From assembly GCA_900771955.1 (NCBI GenBank), contig CAAGPW010000211.1:1-30463 (forward strand): a stretch of 30,463 bases of DNA. The letters run 5' to 3'. The notes under the pieces are model-generated. The model saw only the letters and a program-made list of their open reading frames with translations, ran no database searches and was not told where the DNA came from. The position numbers were made by a program, and so were the translations under genes. This stretch comes from Lachnospiraceae bacterium. Its GTDB lineage: Bacteria; Bacillota; Clostridia; Lachnospirales; Lachnospiraceae. Shown here one piece after another: positions 1 through 6,987 of the stretch. Every line of letters starts with the position of its first letter. Within the stretch, counting starts at the first letter, position 1.

Positions 1-399
1 CATCTGAAAAAGGACAAGCTGGCGGCGGCATCTTTTGGCGGCGGTCTCACCTGGCTGTTTTATCTGCTTGTTGTCTGCCGTGTGAACGGAGAATTTATGG
101 CATATTTTCTGGCAACGGTATTCGCAACATTTTATGCGGAACTTATGGCACGTGTGAAAAAGGCACCTGCGACCATCTTTGTCATACCGGCGCTGGTGCC
201 ACTCATACCGGGAGGCAGTCTTTATTATACGATGGAATATCTGATCCAGCGTGATACGGCAATGATGAAGGAAAAGGCGGGGGAGACGGCAATGCTGGCA
301 CTTGCGATCGCCATGGGGATCACGATCGTCATCATGCTCCTGGATCTGTTTTCACTGGTGGTGCGGGCGTTAAAACGGGGACCTGCGAAAAAATGTTGA
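1..399 (+). CDS. Threonine/serine exporter family protein (ThrE/YjjB type), 3' part
   Basis: The frame is open from the first base and ends at TGA 397-399, so the 5' end lies outside the window; 132 codons are visible. The protein is hydrophobic with about three or four membrane segments. The stretch PALVPLIPGGSLYYTMEYL matches the conserved proline/glycine loop of the ThrE_2 (DUF3815, YjjB-like) half of the threonine/serine exporter family, inner-membrane proteins thought to export small amino acids or related acids. In bacteria with split exporters a YjjP-like partner usually sits directly upstream; here that would be outside the window. A basic tail (KRGPAKK) ends the protein, consistent with a cytoplasmic C-terminus. 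The next gene's promoter overlaps the stop codon. The family call is fairly secure; the substrate is not shown. Confidence 0.8.
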   Translation, partial: HLKKDKLAAASFGGGLTWLFYLLVVCRVNGEFMAYFLATVFATFYAELMARVKKAPATIFVIPALVPLIPGGSLYYTMEYLIQRDTAMMKEKAGETAMLALAIAMGITIVIMLLDLFSLVVRALKRGPAKKC

Positions 400-424
400 A
401 AACGGGCAGGGCTTATGCTATAAT
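396..424 (+). promoter_or_regulatory. Promoter of secG
   Basis: TTGAAA (396-401), a 17-bp spacer and TATAAT (419-424), with TGC directly before the -10 (extended -10). The -35 overlaps the stop codon of the exporter gene. The secG start lies 46 bases past the -10. Confidence 0.8.
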
Positions 425-469
425 AAGTAAAGTTGCGGTAATTTATGCGTGATGCAGGAGGTGTGATTC

Positions 470-709
470 GTGGCAGTATTAAAGACGATCGTTGAAATTG
501 TATTTATAATTGTTTGTATTTTTTTGACAGTGGTAATCTTACTTCAGGAAGGAAAATCTGCAGGGCTCGGCGCAATCAGCGGTGCGGCAGATACCTATTG
601 GGGAAAGAATAAAGGACGTTCGATGGAAGGCATGCTGGTAAAGCTTACAAGACTTGGAGTTATCCTGTTCCTTGTTCTTGCAGCAGTGCTGAATATCGGA
701 AGTTTCTAA
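470..709 (+). CDS. secG: Preprotein translocase subunit SecG
   Basis: A 79-aa protein, the usual size for Gram-positive SecG, the small non-essential subunit that aids SecYE-SecA protein export in the cytoplasmic membrane. Two membrane helices are evident (about residues 5-24 and 57-77), joined by the family's conserved loop, visible as LLQEGKSAGLGAISGAADTY. The start is GTG, supported by AGGAGGTG at 456-463. The order secG, rnr, smpB, ssrA is a conserved Firmicutes cluster, which strengthens the call. A hairpin follows the stop codon. Confidence 0.95.
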   Translation: MAVLKTIVEIVFIIVCIFLTVVILLQEGKSAGLGAISGAADTYWGKNKGRSMEGMLVKLTRLGVILFLVLAAVLNIGSF

Positions 710-717
710 ACATAAGA

Positions 718-750
718 AAGCTGTCGCAGAAGCGGCAGCTTATTTTGGTT
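718..750 (+). terminator. Hairpin terminator after secG
   Basis: A 10-bp stem AAGCTGTCGC/GCGGCAGCTT (718-727 with 732-741, one G-U pair) with an AGAA loop, followed by ATTTTGGTT. The T-tract is short and broken, so read-through into rnr is likely. I see no convincing separate promoter for rnr in 750-810, only two small hairpins. Confidence 0.65.
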
Positions 751-818
751 AATGACAACCGCTTTTCAGAGCGTGATCTGCAGAGCAAATTGAGTCTCTG
801 TGGTGGAAAGGACAGCAG

Positions 819-2939
819 ATGGATAACGAACTGTTTGAACAGAGAAAACGGATGATCTATGATTTTATATGTGATGAGCTTTATGTTCCGATGAAGTTAA
901 AGGAGCTTGCGATTTTAATGCAGGTGCCAAAGAAAGACCGCGCCGAGCTTGTGCGCGTCATGGATGCACTGGTCATGGACGGAAAGGTTGAGCTCACGAA
1001 AAAGGGCAAATATATAAAATCTGAGAAAAAATATGAGACAGGTGTTTTTACCAGCCATCCGAAGGGATTCGGATTTGTTACCATCGAGGGCATGGATGAG
1101 GACATCTTTATTCCGGCGGAACAGGTGAATGGAGCGATGCATATGGATAACGTGCAGCTTGTCATTTCTCCGACAACGAGCGGAAAACGCAGGGAGGGAA
1201 CGATCACAAAAATCCTTTCCCACGGCATGAATGAGGTGGTTGGTACTTATGAGGACAACAAGACATTCGGGTTTGTAGTGCCGGATAATCCCAGGGTTGC
1301 AAAGGATATATTTATCCCGAAGGAGCATTCCATGGGCGCTGTGACCGGACACAAGGTTGTTGTAACGATTACGGATTACGGCAGAGACGGAAAGAAACCG
1401 GAGGGTAGGGTGACCGAGATCATTGGCCATATCAATGATCCGGGGGTGGATATCATGTCGCTGGTAAAGGCCTATAATATTCCGGTTGAGTTTTCCCAGA
1501 AGATCATGCATCAGGTGGAAAATGTCTCCAATGAGGTGAGCGAGGCGGATATGGCGGGACGCTTGGATCTGCGTGACTGGCAGATGGTGACGATCGACGG
1601 CGAGGATGCAAAGGATCTTGATGATGCGGTTTCCCTGACGAAAGAGGGAGAACTGTACCGTCTGGGTGTGCATATTGCAGACGTAAGCAATTATGTACAG
1701 GAACACAGTGCGCTGGATGTGGAGGCTGAAGACCGCGGAACCAGCGTTTATCTGGTGGATCGGGTGATCCCGATGCTGCCGCATAAACTGTCCAACGGCA
1801 TCTGCTCCTTAAATGCAGGGGAAAACCGTCTGGCATTAAGCTGTATCATGATGATCGATGAAAAGGGAAAGGTTATTGACCATAAGATTGCAGAGACGGT
1901 CATCAAAGTGGATCGCAGAATGAGTTATACGAGTGTGAAGAAGATTCTTGCTGACCATGATGAATCAGAACGTGCGGAATACAAAGAACTGGTTCCGATG
2001 TTTGAGATGATGGAACATGTAGCTGCCATTTTGCGGAAAAAACGTATGAAACGCGGCTCAATCGACTTTGATTTCCCGGAGACCAAGATCATTTTGGATA
2101 AAAAAGGACGGCCGGTTGACATAAAACCGTATGAGCGGAATGTGGCAACGAAGATGATCGAAGATTTTATGCTGATCGCAAATGAAACGGTGGCACAGGA
2201 CTATTTCTGGCAGGAAGTTCCGTTTGTTTACCGTACCCATGAAAACCCGGATGAGGAGAAGATAAAAAAGCTCTCTACATTCATCAATAATTTTGGATAT
2301 ACGCTGCACATCGGTTCCGATGAAGTGCACCCGAAGGAATTGCAGAAACTGCTTTCAAAGATCGAGGGGACGGAGGAGGAGGCTCTGATCAGCCGCCTGA
2401 CGCTTCGTTCCATGAAACAGGCAAAATATACGACAGAATGTACCGGGCACTTTGGACTGGCTACCAATTACTACTGTCATTTTACATCACCGATCCGCCG
2501 CTATCCGGATCTTCAGATTCATCGGATCATCAAGGATTGCCTCAGAGGACGCATGAATGCCAAAAAGGCAGAGCATTACGAAAAGATCCTGCCGGAGGTC
2601 GCAAAGCATTCCAGCGAGATGGAACGGCGTGCGGATGAGGCAGAGCGTGAGACAGACAAGTTAAAGAAAGTACAGTATATGAAGGAACGCCTGGGACAGG
2701 AATTTGCCGGCGTGATCTCAGGTGTGACGGCATGGGGCTTTTATGTTGAGCTGCCGAACACGATCGAGGGACTGGTGCATGTGACATCTCTGGACGGAGA
2801 TTATTTTAATTTTTCCGAGGAGACCTATGAATTGATCGGAGAGCACACGAATATACATTATAAACTGGGACAGACTGTGACCGTCATTGCGGCAGATGTG
2901 GATGAGGTCATGCGTACCATTGATTTTAGGCTGGCATAA
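819..2939 (+). CDS. rnr: Ribonuclease R
   Basis: A 706-aa 3'-5' exoribonuclease of the RNR/RNB family, which degrades structured RNA, rRNA and, with tmRNA-SmpB, the mRNAs of stalled ribosomes. Domain order fits RNase R: N-terminal winged helix (about 8-66), two cold-shock domains (about 74-130 and 140-205), catalytic RNB domain (about 250-580) and C-terminal S1 domain (about 622-700, GVISGVTAWGFYVEL). The magnesium-binding acidic cluster is D260, D266, D268 and D269 in the segment DGEDAKDLDDAV. A ribosome site GGAAAGG (804-810) precedes ATG 819. The gene sits 15 bases before smpB, consistent with co-expression and with the known RNase R-trans-translation link. Some automated annotations may call it exoribonuclease II, but the full domain set favours RNase R. 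Confidence 0.97.
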   Translation: MDNELFEQRKRMIYDFICDELYVPMKLKELAILMQVPKKDRAELVRVMDALVMDGKVELTKKGKYIKSEKKYETGVFTSHPKGFGFVTIEGMDEDIFIPAEQVNGAMHMDNVQLVISPTTSGKRREGTITKILSHGMNEVVGTYEDNKTFGFVVPDNPRVAKDIFIPKEHSMGAVTGHKVVVTITDYGRDGKKPEGRVTEIIGHINDPGVDIMSLVKAYNIPVEFSQKIMHQVENVSNEVSEADMAGRLDLRDWQMVTIDGEDAKDLDDAVSLTKEGELYRLGVHIADVSNYVQEHSALDVEAEDRGTSVYLVDRVIPMLPHKLSNGICSLNAGENRLALSCIMMIDEKGKVIDHKIAETVIKVDRRMSYTSVKKILADHDESERAEYKELVPMFEMMEHVAAILRKKRMKRGSIDFDFPETKIILDKKGRPVDIKPYERNVATKMIEDFMLIANETVAQDYFWQEVPFVYRTHENPDEEKIKKLSTFINNFGYTLHIGSDEVHPKELQKLLSKIEGTEEEALISRLTLRSMKQAKYTTECTGHFGLATNYYCHFTSPIRRYPDLQIHRIIKDCLRGRMNAKKAEHYEKILPEVAKHSSEMERRADEAERETDKLKKVQYMKERLGQEFAGVISGVTAWGFYVELPNTIEGLVHVTSLDGDYFNFSEETYELIGEHTNIHYKLGQTVTVIAADVDEVMRTIDFRLA

Positions 2940-2954
2940 AAGGGGGGAAGGTAA

Positions 2955-3422
2955 ATGGCAAAGGATAATTTTAAACTGATCGCCAACAATAAGAAAGCAC
3001 ATCATGATTATTTCCTGGAGGAGACCTATGAGGCGGGTATCAGCCTGCACGGTACAGAGGTCAAGTCACTTCGTATGGGAAAATGCAGCATCAAGGAGGC
3101 GTTTATCCATATTGAGAACGGTGAGGTCATTCTTTATGGGATGCATATCAGTCCATATGAAAAAGGAAATATTTTCAACAAAGATCCGCTTCGCCCGAAG
3201 AAGCTCCTAATGCACAAAAAGGAAATTTTAAAGCTGCAGGGCAAAATGAAAGAAAAAGGCTATACGATCGTTCCGGTACAGGTGTATTTTAAAGGAAGTC
3301 TGGTCAAAGTGCAGATCGCACTGGCAAAAGGAAAGAAACTTTATGACAAACGTCAGGATATTGCAAAGAAAGATCAGCGGAGAGAGGCGGAACGGGATTT
3401 TAAAGTGCGAAATCTGGGATGA
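2955..3422 (+). CDS. smpB: SsrA-binding protein SmpB
   Basis: A 155-aa protein of the usual SmpB length. It binds the tRNA-like domain of tmRNA and brings it to stalled ribosomes. The N-terminal oligonucleotide-binding core shows NKKAHHDYFLEETYEAGI and GTEVKSLR, and the C-terminal basic tail (GKKLYDKRQDIAKKDQRREA) is the part that enters the decoding centre. A strong purine-rich ribosome site (GGGGGGAAGG, 2941-2950) precedes ATG 2955. Its RNA partner ssrA starts about 100 bases downstream from its own promoter. There is no clear terminator between the two; GCCAG/CTGGC at about 3436-3459 is too weak to call. Confidence 0.97.
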   Translation: MAKDNFKLIANNKKAHHDYFLEETYEAGISLHGTEVKSLRMGKCSIKEAFIHIENGEVILYGMHISPYEKGNIFNKDPLRPKKLLMHKKEILKLQGKMKEKGYTIVPVQVYFKGSLVKVQIALAKGKKLYDKRQDIAKKDQRREAERDFKVRNLG

Positions 3423-3461
3423 TCCGGCGAAAAAAGCCAGAAGAAAACAGGCGCTGGCCTA

Positions 3462-3490
3462 TTGACTGGAACAGAGAATGCCGATATAAT
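3462..3490 (+). promoter_or_regulatory. Promoter of ssrA
   Basis: TTGACT (3462-3467), exactly 17 bp, then TATAAT (3485-3490). This near-consensus sigma-A promoter suits an abundant stable RNA. The predicted transcript begins around 3497, giving a leader of about 25 nt before the mature tmRNA 5' end. Confidence 0.85.
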
Positions 3491-3521
3491 AAAAGTAAGG
3501 GCTTCTGATAAAATTTTATCA

Positions 3522-3868
3522 GGGGTAGTAAAGGTTTCGACAGGGGTTTTGAAGCTGGAGAAGCGAGCCGCAGGGTGATGCGTTAAATTCCAAAATTAAA
3601 ATTAAACGCTAACAATAATAAAGAATTAGCTCTTGCTGCCTAATTGCAGCATGTGTCTGCTCTAGTGCACCTACACATTAGAAGTCAGGCATCAACGATG
3701 TAGGAAACGACGTATGCTAAGCTTTGCGCATACGGGCGTATTATGAAGCTACTGAAAGCAGTACCGTGTCTGTACGGGACTGCCGGAGGGAATGTTAATA
3801 TATAGACTACGCTCGTAGAAGTACAGGGGATAGGTCTTTGGACACGGGTTCGATTCCCGTCTACTCCA
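3522..3868 (+). ncRNA. ssrA: Transfer-messenger RNA (tmRNA)
   Basis: tmRNA rescues stalled ribosomes by acting first as alanyl-tRNA and then as mRNA for a degradation tag. The 5' end GGGGTAG (3522-3528) pairs with CTACTCC (3861-3867), with one G-U, as a 7-bp acceptor stem. A T-arm with GGTTCGATTCCC precedes it, and the TTTCGAC segment near the 5' end is typical. An internal frame ends ...GCT CTT GCT GCC TAA (3629-3643). Reading from GCT 3608 the tag would be ANNNKELALAA, with the usual ALAA degron; the exact resume codon is inferred. After the discriminator A3868 the genome reads TCT, so the CCA end is not encoded and must be added. Just upstream, 3505-3522 is a perfect 18-bp palindrome reaching the first mature base. 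Its position next to smpB supports the call. Confidence 0.95.
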
Positions 3869-3889
3869 TCTAAACGGAACAAGTCGGAC

Positions 3890-3926
3890 TCCTTATATGA
3901 TATTATCGTATATAGGAATAGGTTTT
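3890..3926 (+). other. AT-rich hairpin downstream of ssrA
   Basis: TCCT + TATATGATA (3890-3902) can pair with TATCGTATA + AGGA (up to 3917) with one bulged base. GGTTTTGTTT follows. It may be a first, weak tmRNA terminator or a 3' processing structure; the stronger terminator is at 3948-4000. Confidence 0.4.
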
Positions 3927-3947
3927 GTTTGGTGTATCAAAGAAAAT

Positions 3948-4000
3948 AAAAATAACGGCATTGTATATTGATAAAGCGATATACGGTGTCGTTATTTTTT
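3948..4000 (+). terminator. Terminator downstream of ssrA
   Basis: AAAATAACG (3949-3957) pairs with CGTTATTTT (3990-3998). An inner GTATAT/ATATAC arm extends the stem, and the 3' side runs into TTTTTT. The A-rich 5' flank mirrors the T-tract, so it could act in both directions. Confidence 0.7.
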
Positions 4001-4008
4001 ACCTCTTT

Positions 4009-4052
4009 TTTACACGCATGTGCTATCAGAATTTACATGAAACGCATATAAT
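4009..4052 (+). promoter_or_regulatory. Candidate activated promoter of the GDPD gene
   Basis: TATAAT at 4047-4052 has no recognisable -35 at the right distance (4024-4029 reads TATCAG). Two TTTACA hexamers lie upstream at 4009-4014 and 4032-4037, 23 bp or about two helical turns apart. This layout resembles an activator-dependent promoter and uses the same hexamer as the array before the transporter operon. Assignment to PhoP is inference. Confidence 0.4.
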
Positions 4053-4093
4053 AAGCTGGTTATATAGGAAATGAAAGATCAGGAGGCAGATTT

Positions 4094-4822
4094 ATGACAA
4101 AGATTTGGGCACATCGCGGAGCATCCGGCTATGCACCGGAAAATACAATGGAGGCATTCCGGCTGGCGGATGAGATGAAAGCAGACGGCATTGAACTGGA
4201 TGTTCAGCTTACGAAGGACGGGGAGGTCGTTGTACTGCATGATGAAGTTATTGACCGGGTGAGCAATGGAAGGGGATATGTCAGAGATTATACCCTGGAG
4301 GAAGTAAAGAAATTTACTTTTTGCAATACACATCCCGAGTACAAAGAAGCGACGATCCCGACTTTAAAAGAGGTTCTTGCGTATATAAAGACGACATCCA
4401 TGACGATCAATATCGAATTAAAAACGGGTGTGTTTTTTTATGATGGACTGGCAGAAAAAACGCTTGCGCTGGTGAAAGATGCGGGGATGGAGGAGCGGGT
4501 GATCTATTCTTCCTTTAATCATTATACGATCCGGGATATTCAAAAATTAAATCCACAGGCAAAGACCGGGCTGCTCTATGCGGACGGATACATTGACATG
4601 CCGATTTATGGTGAAAAACTCGGAGTGGATGCGCTTCATCCGGCACTCTATAATCTTCAGTATCCGAATTTCATGGAGGACTGCAGGAAGAGAAAACTGA
4701 AGGTGCATGTGTGGACAGTCAATAAGGAAAAATATATGAAAAAGATGTTTGAGTTAGGAGTGGATGCGGTTATCACGAATTATCCGGATAAAGCCCGCAA
4801 GCTCCGTGACCAGATGCAGTAA
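4094..4822 (+). CDS. Glycerophosphodiester phosphodiesterase, cytoplasmic type
   Basis: A 242-aa TIM-barrel enzyme of the GDPD family that hydrolyses glycerophosphodiesters (deacylated phospholipid head groups) to sn-glycerol-3-phosphate and an alcohol. Visible catalytic and metal-site residues are H7 and R8 in AHRGASGYAPENT, E34 and D36 in GIELDVQLTKDG, and H49 in VLHDE. The C-terminal VWTVNKEKYMKKMFELGVD is also typical. There is no signal peptide, so it acts inside the cell. The ribosome site AGGAGG (4081-4086) precedes ATG 4094. It lies directly upstream of a Ugp-like ABC operon; in E. coli the cytoplasmic GDPD UgpQ is encoded with ugpBAEC, so a role in using imported glycerophosphodiesters is a reasonable inference. 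Confidence 0.93.
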   Translation: MTKIWAHRGASGYAPENTMEAFRLADEMKADGIELDVQLTKDGEVVVLHDEVIDRVSNGRGYVRDYTLEEVKKFTFCNTHPEYKEATIPTLKEVLAYIKTTSMTINIELKTGVFFYDGLAEKTLALVKDAGMEERVIYSSFNHYTIRDIQKLNPQAKTGLLYADGYIDMPIYGEKLGVDALHPALYNLQYPNFMEDCRKRKLKVHVWTVNKEKYMKKMFELGVDAVITNYPDKARKLRDQMQ

Positions 4823-4848
4823 AGTAAAAGATGATTGAAATTGCGGAT

Positions 4849-4932
4849 TTTACATAAAATATACAAAAATTACAGAAAGTTTAAAAAGTTTACAAAAAAT
4901 TACATATAGTTTACGGAAATATGATAGTTACC
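4849..4932 (+). promoter_or_regulatory. Phased TTTACA-like hexamer array (candidate Pho boxes)
   Basis: Hexamers TTTACA 4849, TATACA 4860, ATTACA 4869, TTTAAA 4880, TTTACA 4889, ATTACA 4899 and TTTACG 4910 follow each other at 9-11 bp steps, with GTTACC at 4927. The B. subtilis PhoP box is tandem TT(A/T/C)A(C/T)A hexamers with about 5-bp spacers, which this resembles. A-tracts between the hexamers are phased too, so intrinsic bending is another reading. The array ends where a -35 would be expected for the -10 candidates TATGAT (4920-4925) and TATAAT (4948-4953), neither of which has a good -35. Confidence 0.5.
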
Positions 4933-4992
4933 TCCTGGCAGATTTTTTATAATATGCAGTGTTGAGCAATAAAAAGAAATCTGTCAGGAGGT
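4930..4992 (+). promoter_or_regulatory. Long inverted repeat covering the ribosome site of the transporter operon
   Basis: CCTCCTGGCAGATTT (4931-4945) is the inverse of AAATCTGTCAGGAGG (4977-4991) with one position that would be a G-U pair in RNA. Pairing extends outward by A4930-T4992 and inward to 4948/4974. The 3' arm contains the whole AGGAGG ribosome site (4986-4991) of the next gene, which starts with TTG 4999. If transcription starts near 4932 (from TATGAT 4920-4925) the hairpin forms at the mRNA 5' end and would hide the ribosome site. If it starts near 4960 (from TATAAT 4948-4953) the left arm is not transcribed and the repeat would act as DNA. Confidence 0.65.
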
Positions 4993-4998
4993 TTTATT

Positions 4999-6099
4999 TT
5001 GGCAAAATTGGCATTAGAGCATGTGAGAAAGGTTTATAAAAGCGGCTACGAGGCAATCTCAGACTTTTCTCTTGAAATAAAGGAAGGAGAGTTCCTGATC
5101 CTGGTGGGTCCGTCCGGCTGCGGAAAATCAACGCTGCTGCGCATGATCGCAGGACTCGAGGATATTACAGGCGGTGAGTTCTGGATGGATGGCGAGATTG
5201 AGAATTATAAGGAACCAAAGGATCGTAATCTTGCAATGGTATTTCAGAACTATGCACTTTATCCGAACATGAATGTTTATGATAACATTGCATTTTCGCT
5301 GAATGTGCGGAAAAAGGATAAAAAGGAAGTGGATCAAAAAGTCCGAAGGACAGCAAAAATGCTTGGTATTGAGAATCTGCTGGAACGGAGACCAAAAGAA
5401 CTTTCCGGTGGGCAAAAGCAACGTGTGGCAATCGGAAATGCAATTATAAGAAATCCGAGAGCACTGCTTATGGATGAACCGCTCTCCAACCTGGATGCAA
5501 AGCTCCGGACGCAGATGCGTGTGGAGCTGGCGCAGCTCCAGCGGAAAATGAAGACGACAACAATCTATGTTACACACGATCAGGTGGAGGCAATGACGCT
5601 TGGAACCAGGATCGTGGTTATGAACCATGGCAGAATGCAGCAGGTGGATACGCCAAAAAATCTTTACGAACGTCCGGCCAATAAATTTGTTGCAGGATTT
5701 ATTGGAACGCCGTCCATGAATTTTTTTGAGGCACAGGTGCTCGAAAAGGAAACAGGAGTTTATCTTCTGGCAGGAGAATTTCAGATCCGCCTGAACGAAG
5801 CAGACGGGGCGCGGGTGAAGGCGAAAGACACAGGGAAACTGATCTTTGGTGTGCGCGCGGAAGATCTTTTGCTTGAACGGCCGCAGCATTCTGCAGCAAA
5901 TGAAGATTTTCTTGAGGGAACGGTAGTAAATACGGAACTTTTGGGAGCCGAAAAGCTGATAAATTTTGAAATGTATGGAAAGAAATACGTAGCAAAGGCC
6001 CCGGCGGATGCCAAAATAGAGGAAGGACAGAGGTTGAAACTGTATCTGAATACGGAAAATATACATCTGTTTGATTTCGATACGGAAGTACGTATTTAA
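4999..6099 (+). CDS. ugpC: ABC transporter ATPase, UgpC/MsmK type
   Basis: A 366-aa ATPase of the CUT1 (MalK/UgpC/MsmX) family that energises import through two permeases. Motifs: Walker A GPSGCGKST (37-45), Q-loop Q83, signature LSGGQ (135-139), Walker B LLMDE (156-160, D159, E160), switch histidine H193. The C-terminal 130 residues form the regulatory TOBE/OB region. It begins with the rare start TTG, seven bases after a perfect AGGAGG; no better in-frame start exists. Many Firmicutes share one MsmX-type ATPase among several sugar importers, whereas here the ATPase leads its own operon. The neighbours point to sn-glycerol-3-phosphate or glycerophosphodiester import, though general carbohydrate import cannot be excluded. 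Expression may be set by the upstream hexamer array and inverted repeat. Confidence 0.9.
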   Translation: MAKLALEHVRKVYKSGYEAISDFSLEIKEGEFLILVGPSGCGKSTLLRMIAGLEDITGGEFWMDGEIENYKEPKDRNLAMVFQNYALYPNMNVYDNIAFSLNVRKKDKKEVDQKVRRTAKMLGIENLLERRPKELSGGQKQRVAIGNAIIRNPRALLMDEPLSNLDAKLRTQMRVELAQLQRKMKTTTIYVTHDQVEAMTLGTRIVVMNHGRMQQVDTPKNLYERPANKFVAGFIGTPSMNFFEAQVLEKETGVYLLAGEFQIRLNEADGARVKAKDTGKLIFGVRAEDLLLERPQHSAANEDFLEGTVVNTELLGAEKLINFEMYGKKYVAKAPADAKIEEGQRLKLYLNTENIHLFDFDTEVRI

Positions 6100-6111
6100 G
6101 AGGAGGTTTGG

Positions 6112-6987
6112 ATGATGAAAGAAAAAGTGACAAAGCTTGGGCGCAGTGCGGGACCGTATGCGTTTTTGGTGCCGAGTCTGTTTATATTTACATTGTTTCT
6201 TTTTTATCCGTTTGTAAAAACGATTTATCTGAGTCTTTTTATGACGGATAAGCTGGGGCAGGCAAAGCTGTTTGTTGGACTGGGCAATTATATTGATCTG
6301 TTTACTTCAAAATTTTTTTATAACAGTCTGCTCGTTACCTGTATTTTTGTGGTGATCGTAGTTGGACTCAGTATGTTTTTGGGTCTTGTGACGGCACTTC
6401 TGGTGAATAAAAATTTTCCGGGTATCCGCGTGTTTTCGACCGCATATGCGCTTCCTATGGCGATCGCATCGACCGCAGCGGCACTGATCTTTGAGATCAT
6501 GCTGGATCCGACCATCGGTATCGTTGACAAGCTTTTCGGAACAGACATCAACTGGATACATGATGAACGTTATGCGCTGATCTGTGTGGCAGTTCTGACG
6601 GCATGGCTGAACAGCGGGATCAATTATCTGTATTTTTCCGCAGGACTGAGCAATATTGATGAAACAATTTATGAGCGTGCCTCTGTGGATGGCGCGGGAG
6701 AGTGGCAGAAATTCACAAAACTGACGCTGCCGGGGCTTAGCCCGATCCTGTTTTATACATTTGTTGTCAATATTATTCTGGCATTTCAGTCTTTTGGACA
6801 GGTGAAGATACTGACAGAAGGAGGACCGGGGGAATCGACCAATCTGATCGTATACTCCATTTACCGGGATGCATTTTTCAATTTTAAATTCGGCAGTGCA
6901 TCGGCACAGTCCGTCATTTTGTTCATCATCGTTATGGTGCTGACACTGATCATGTTCCGTCTGGAGAAAAAAGGAGTGAAATATTAA
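6112..6987 (+). CDS. ugpA: ABC transporter permease, UgpA-like
   Basis: A 291-aa membrane protein with six predicted helices, of the MalF/UgpA permease family. The cytoplasmic EAA loop that docks the ATPase is at about 188-211 (ERASVDGAGEWQKFTKLTLP). The C-terminal segment with EGGPGESTNLIVYSIYRDAF and FKFGSASAQSVILF closely resembles UgpA-type permeases. AGGAGG at 6101-6106 serves ATG 6112 or ATG 6115. It starts 12 bases after the ATPase stop, and its TAA shares one base with the ATG of the second permease (TAATG), so translation is coupled. Substrate assignment rests on the operon and on general resemblance. Confidence 0.85.
   Translation: MMKEKVTKLGRSAGPYAFLVPSLFIFTLFLFYPFVKTIYLSLFMTDKLGQAKLFVGLGNYIDLFTSKFFYNSLLVTCIFVVIVVGLSMFLGLVTALLVNKNFPGIRVFSTAYALPMAIASTAAALIFEIMLDPTIGIVDKLFGTDINWIHDERYALICVAVLTAWLNSGINYLYFSAGLSNIDETIYERASVDGAGEWQKFTKLTLPGLSPILFYTFVVNIILAFQSFGQVKILTEGGPGESTNLIVYSIYRDAFFNFKFGSASAQSVILFIIVMVLTLIMFRLEKKGVKY

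Noticed and set aside
915..1784. Minus-strand frame (289 codons) opposite rnr
   Set aside because: Overlaps the conserved RNase R coding sequence and shows no domain or ribosome site.
3480..3487. GCCGATAT, a sigma-28-like -10, in the ssrA promoter
   Set aside because: No TAAA lies at 14-16 bp upstream; the consensus sigma-A promoter TTGACT-17-TATAAT explains the region.
5128..6066. Minus-strand frame (312 codons) opposite the ugpC-like gene
   Set aside because: Shadow of a clear ATPase gene; rich in His, Cys and Phe and without start signals.
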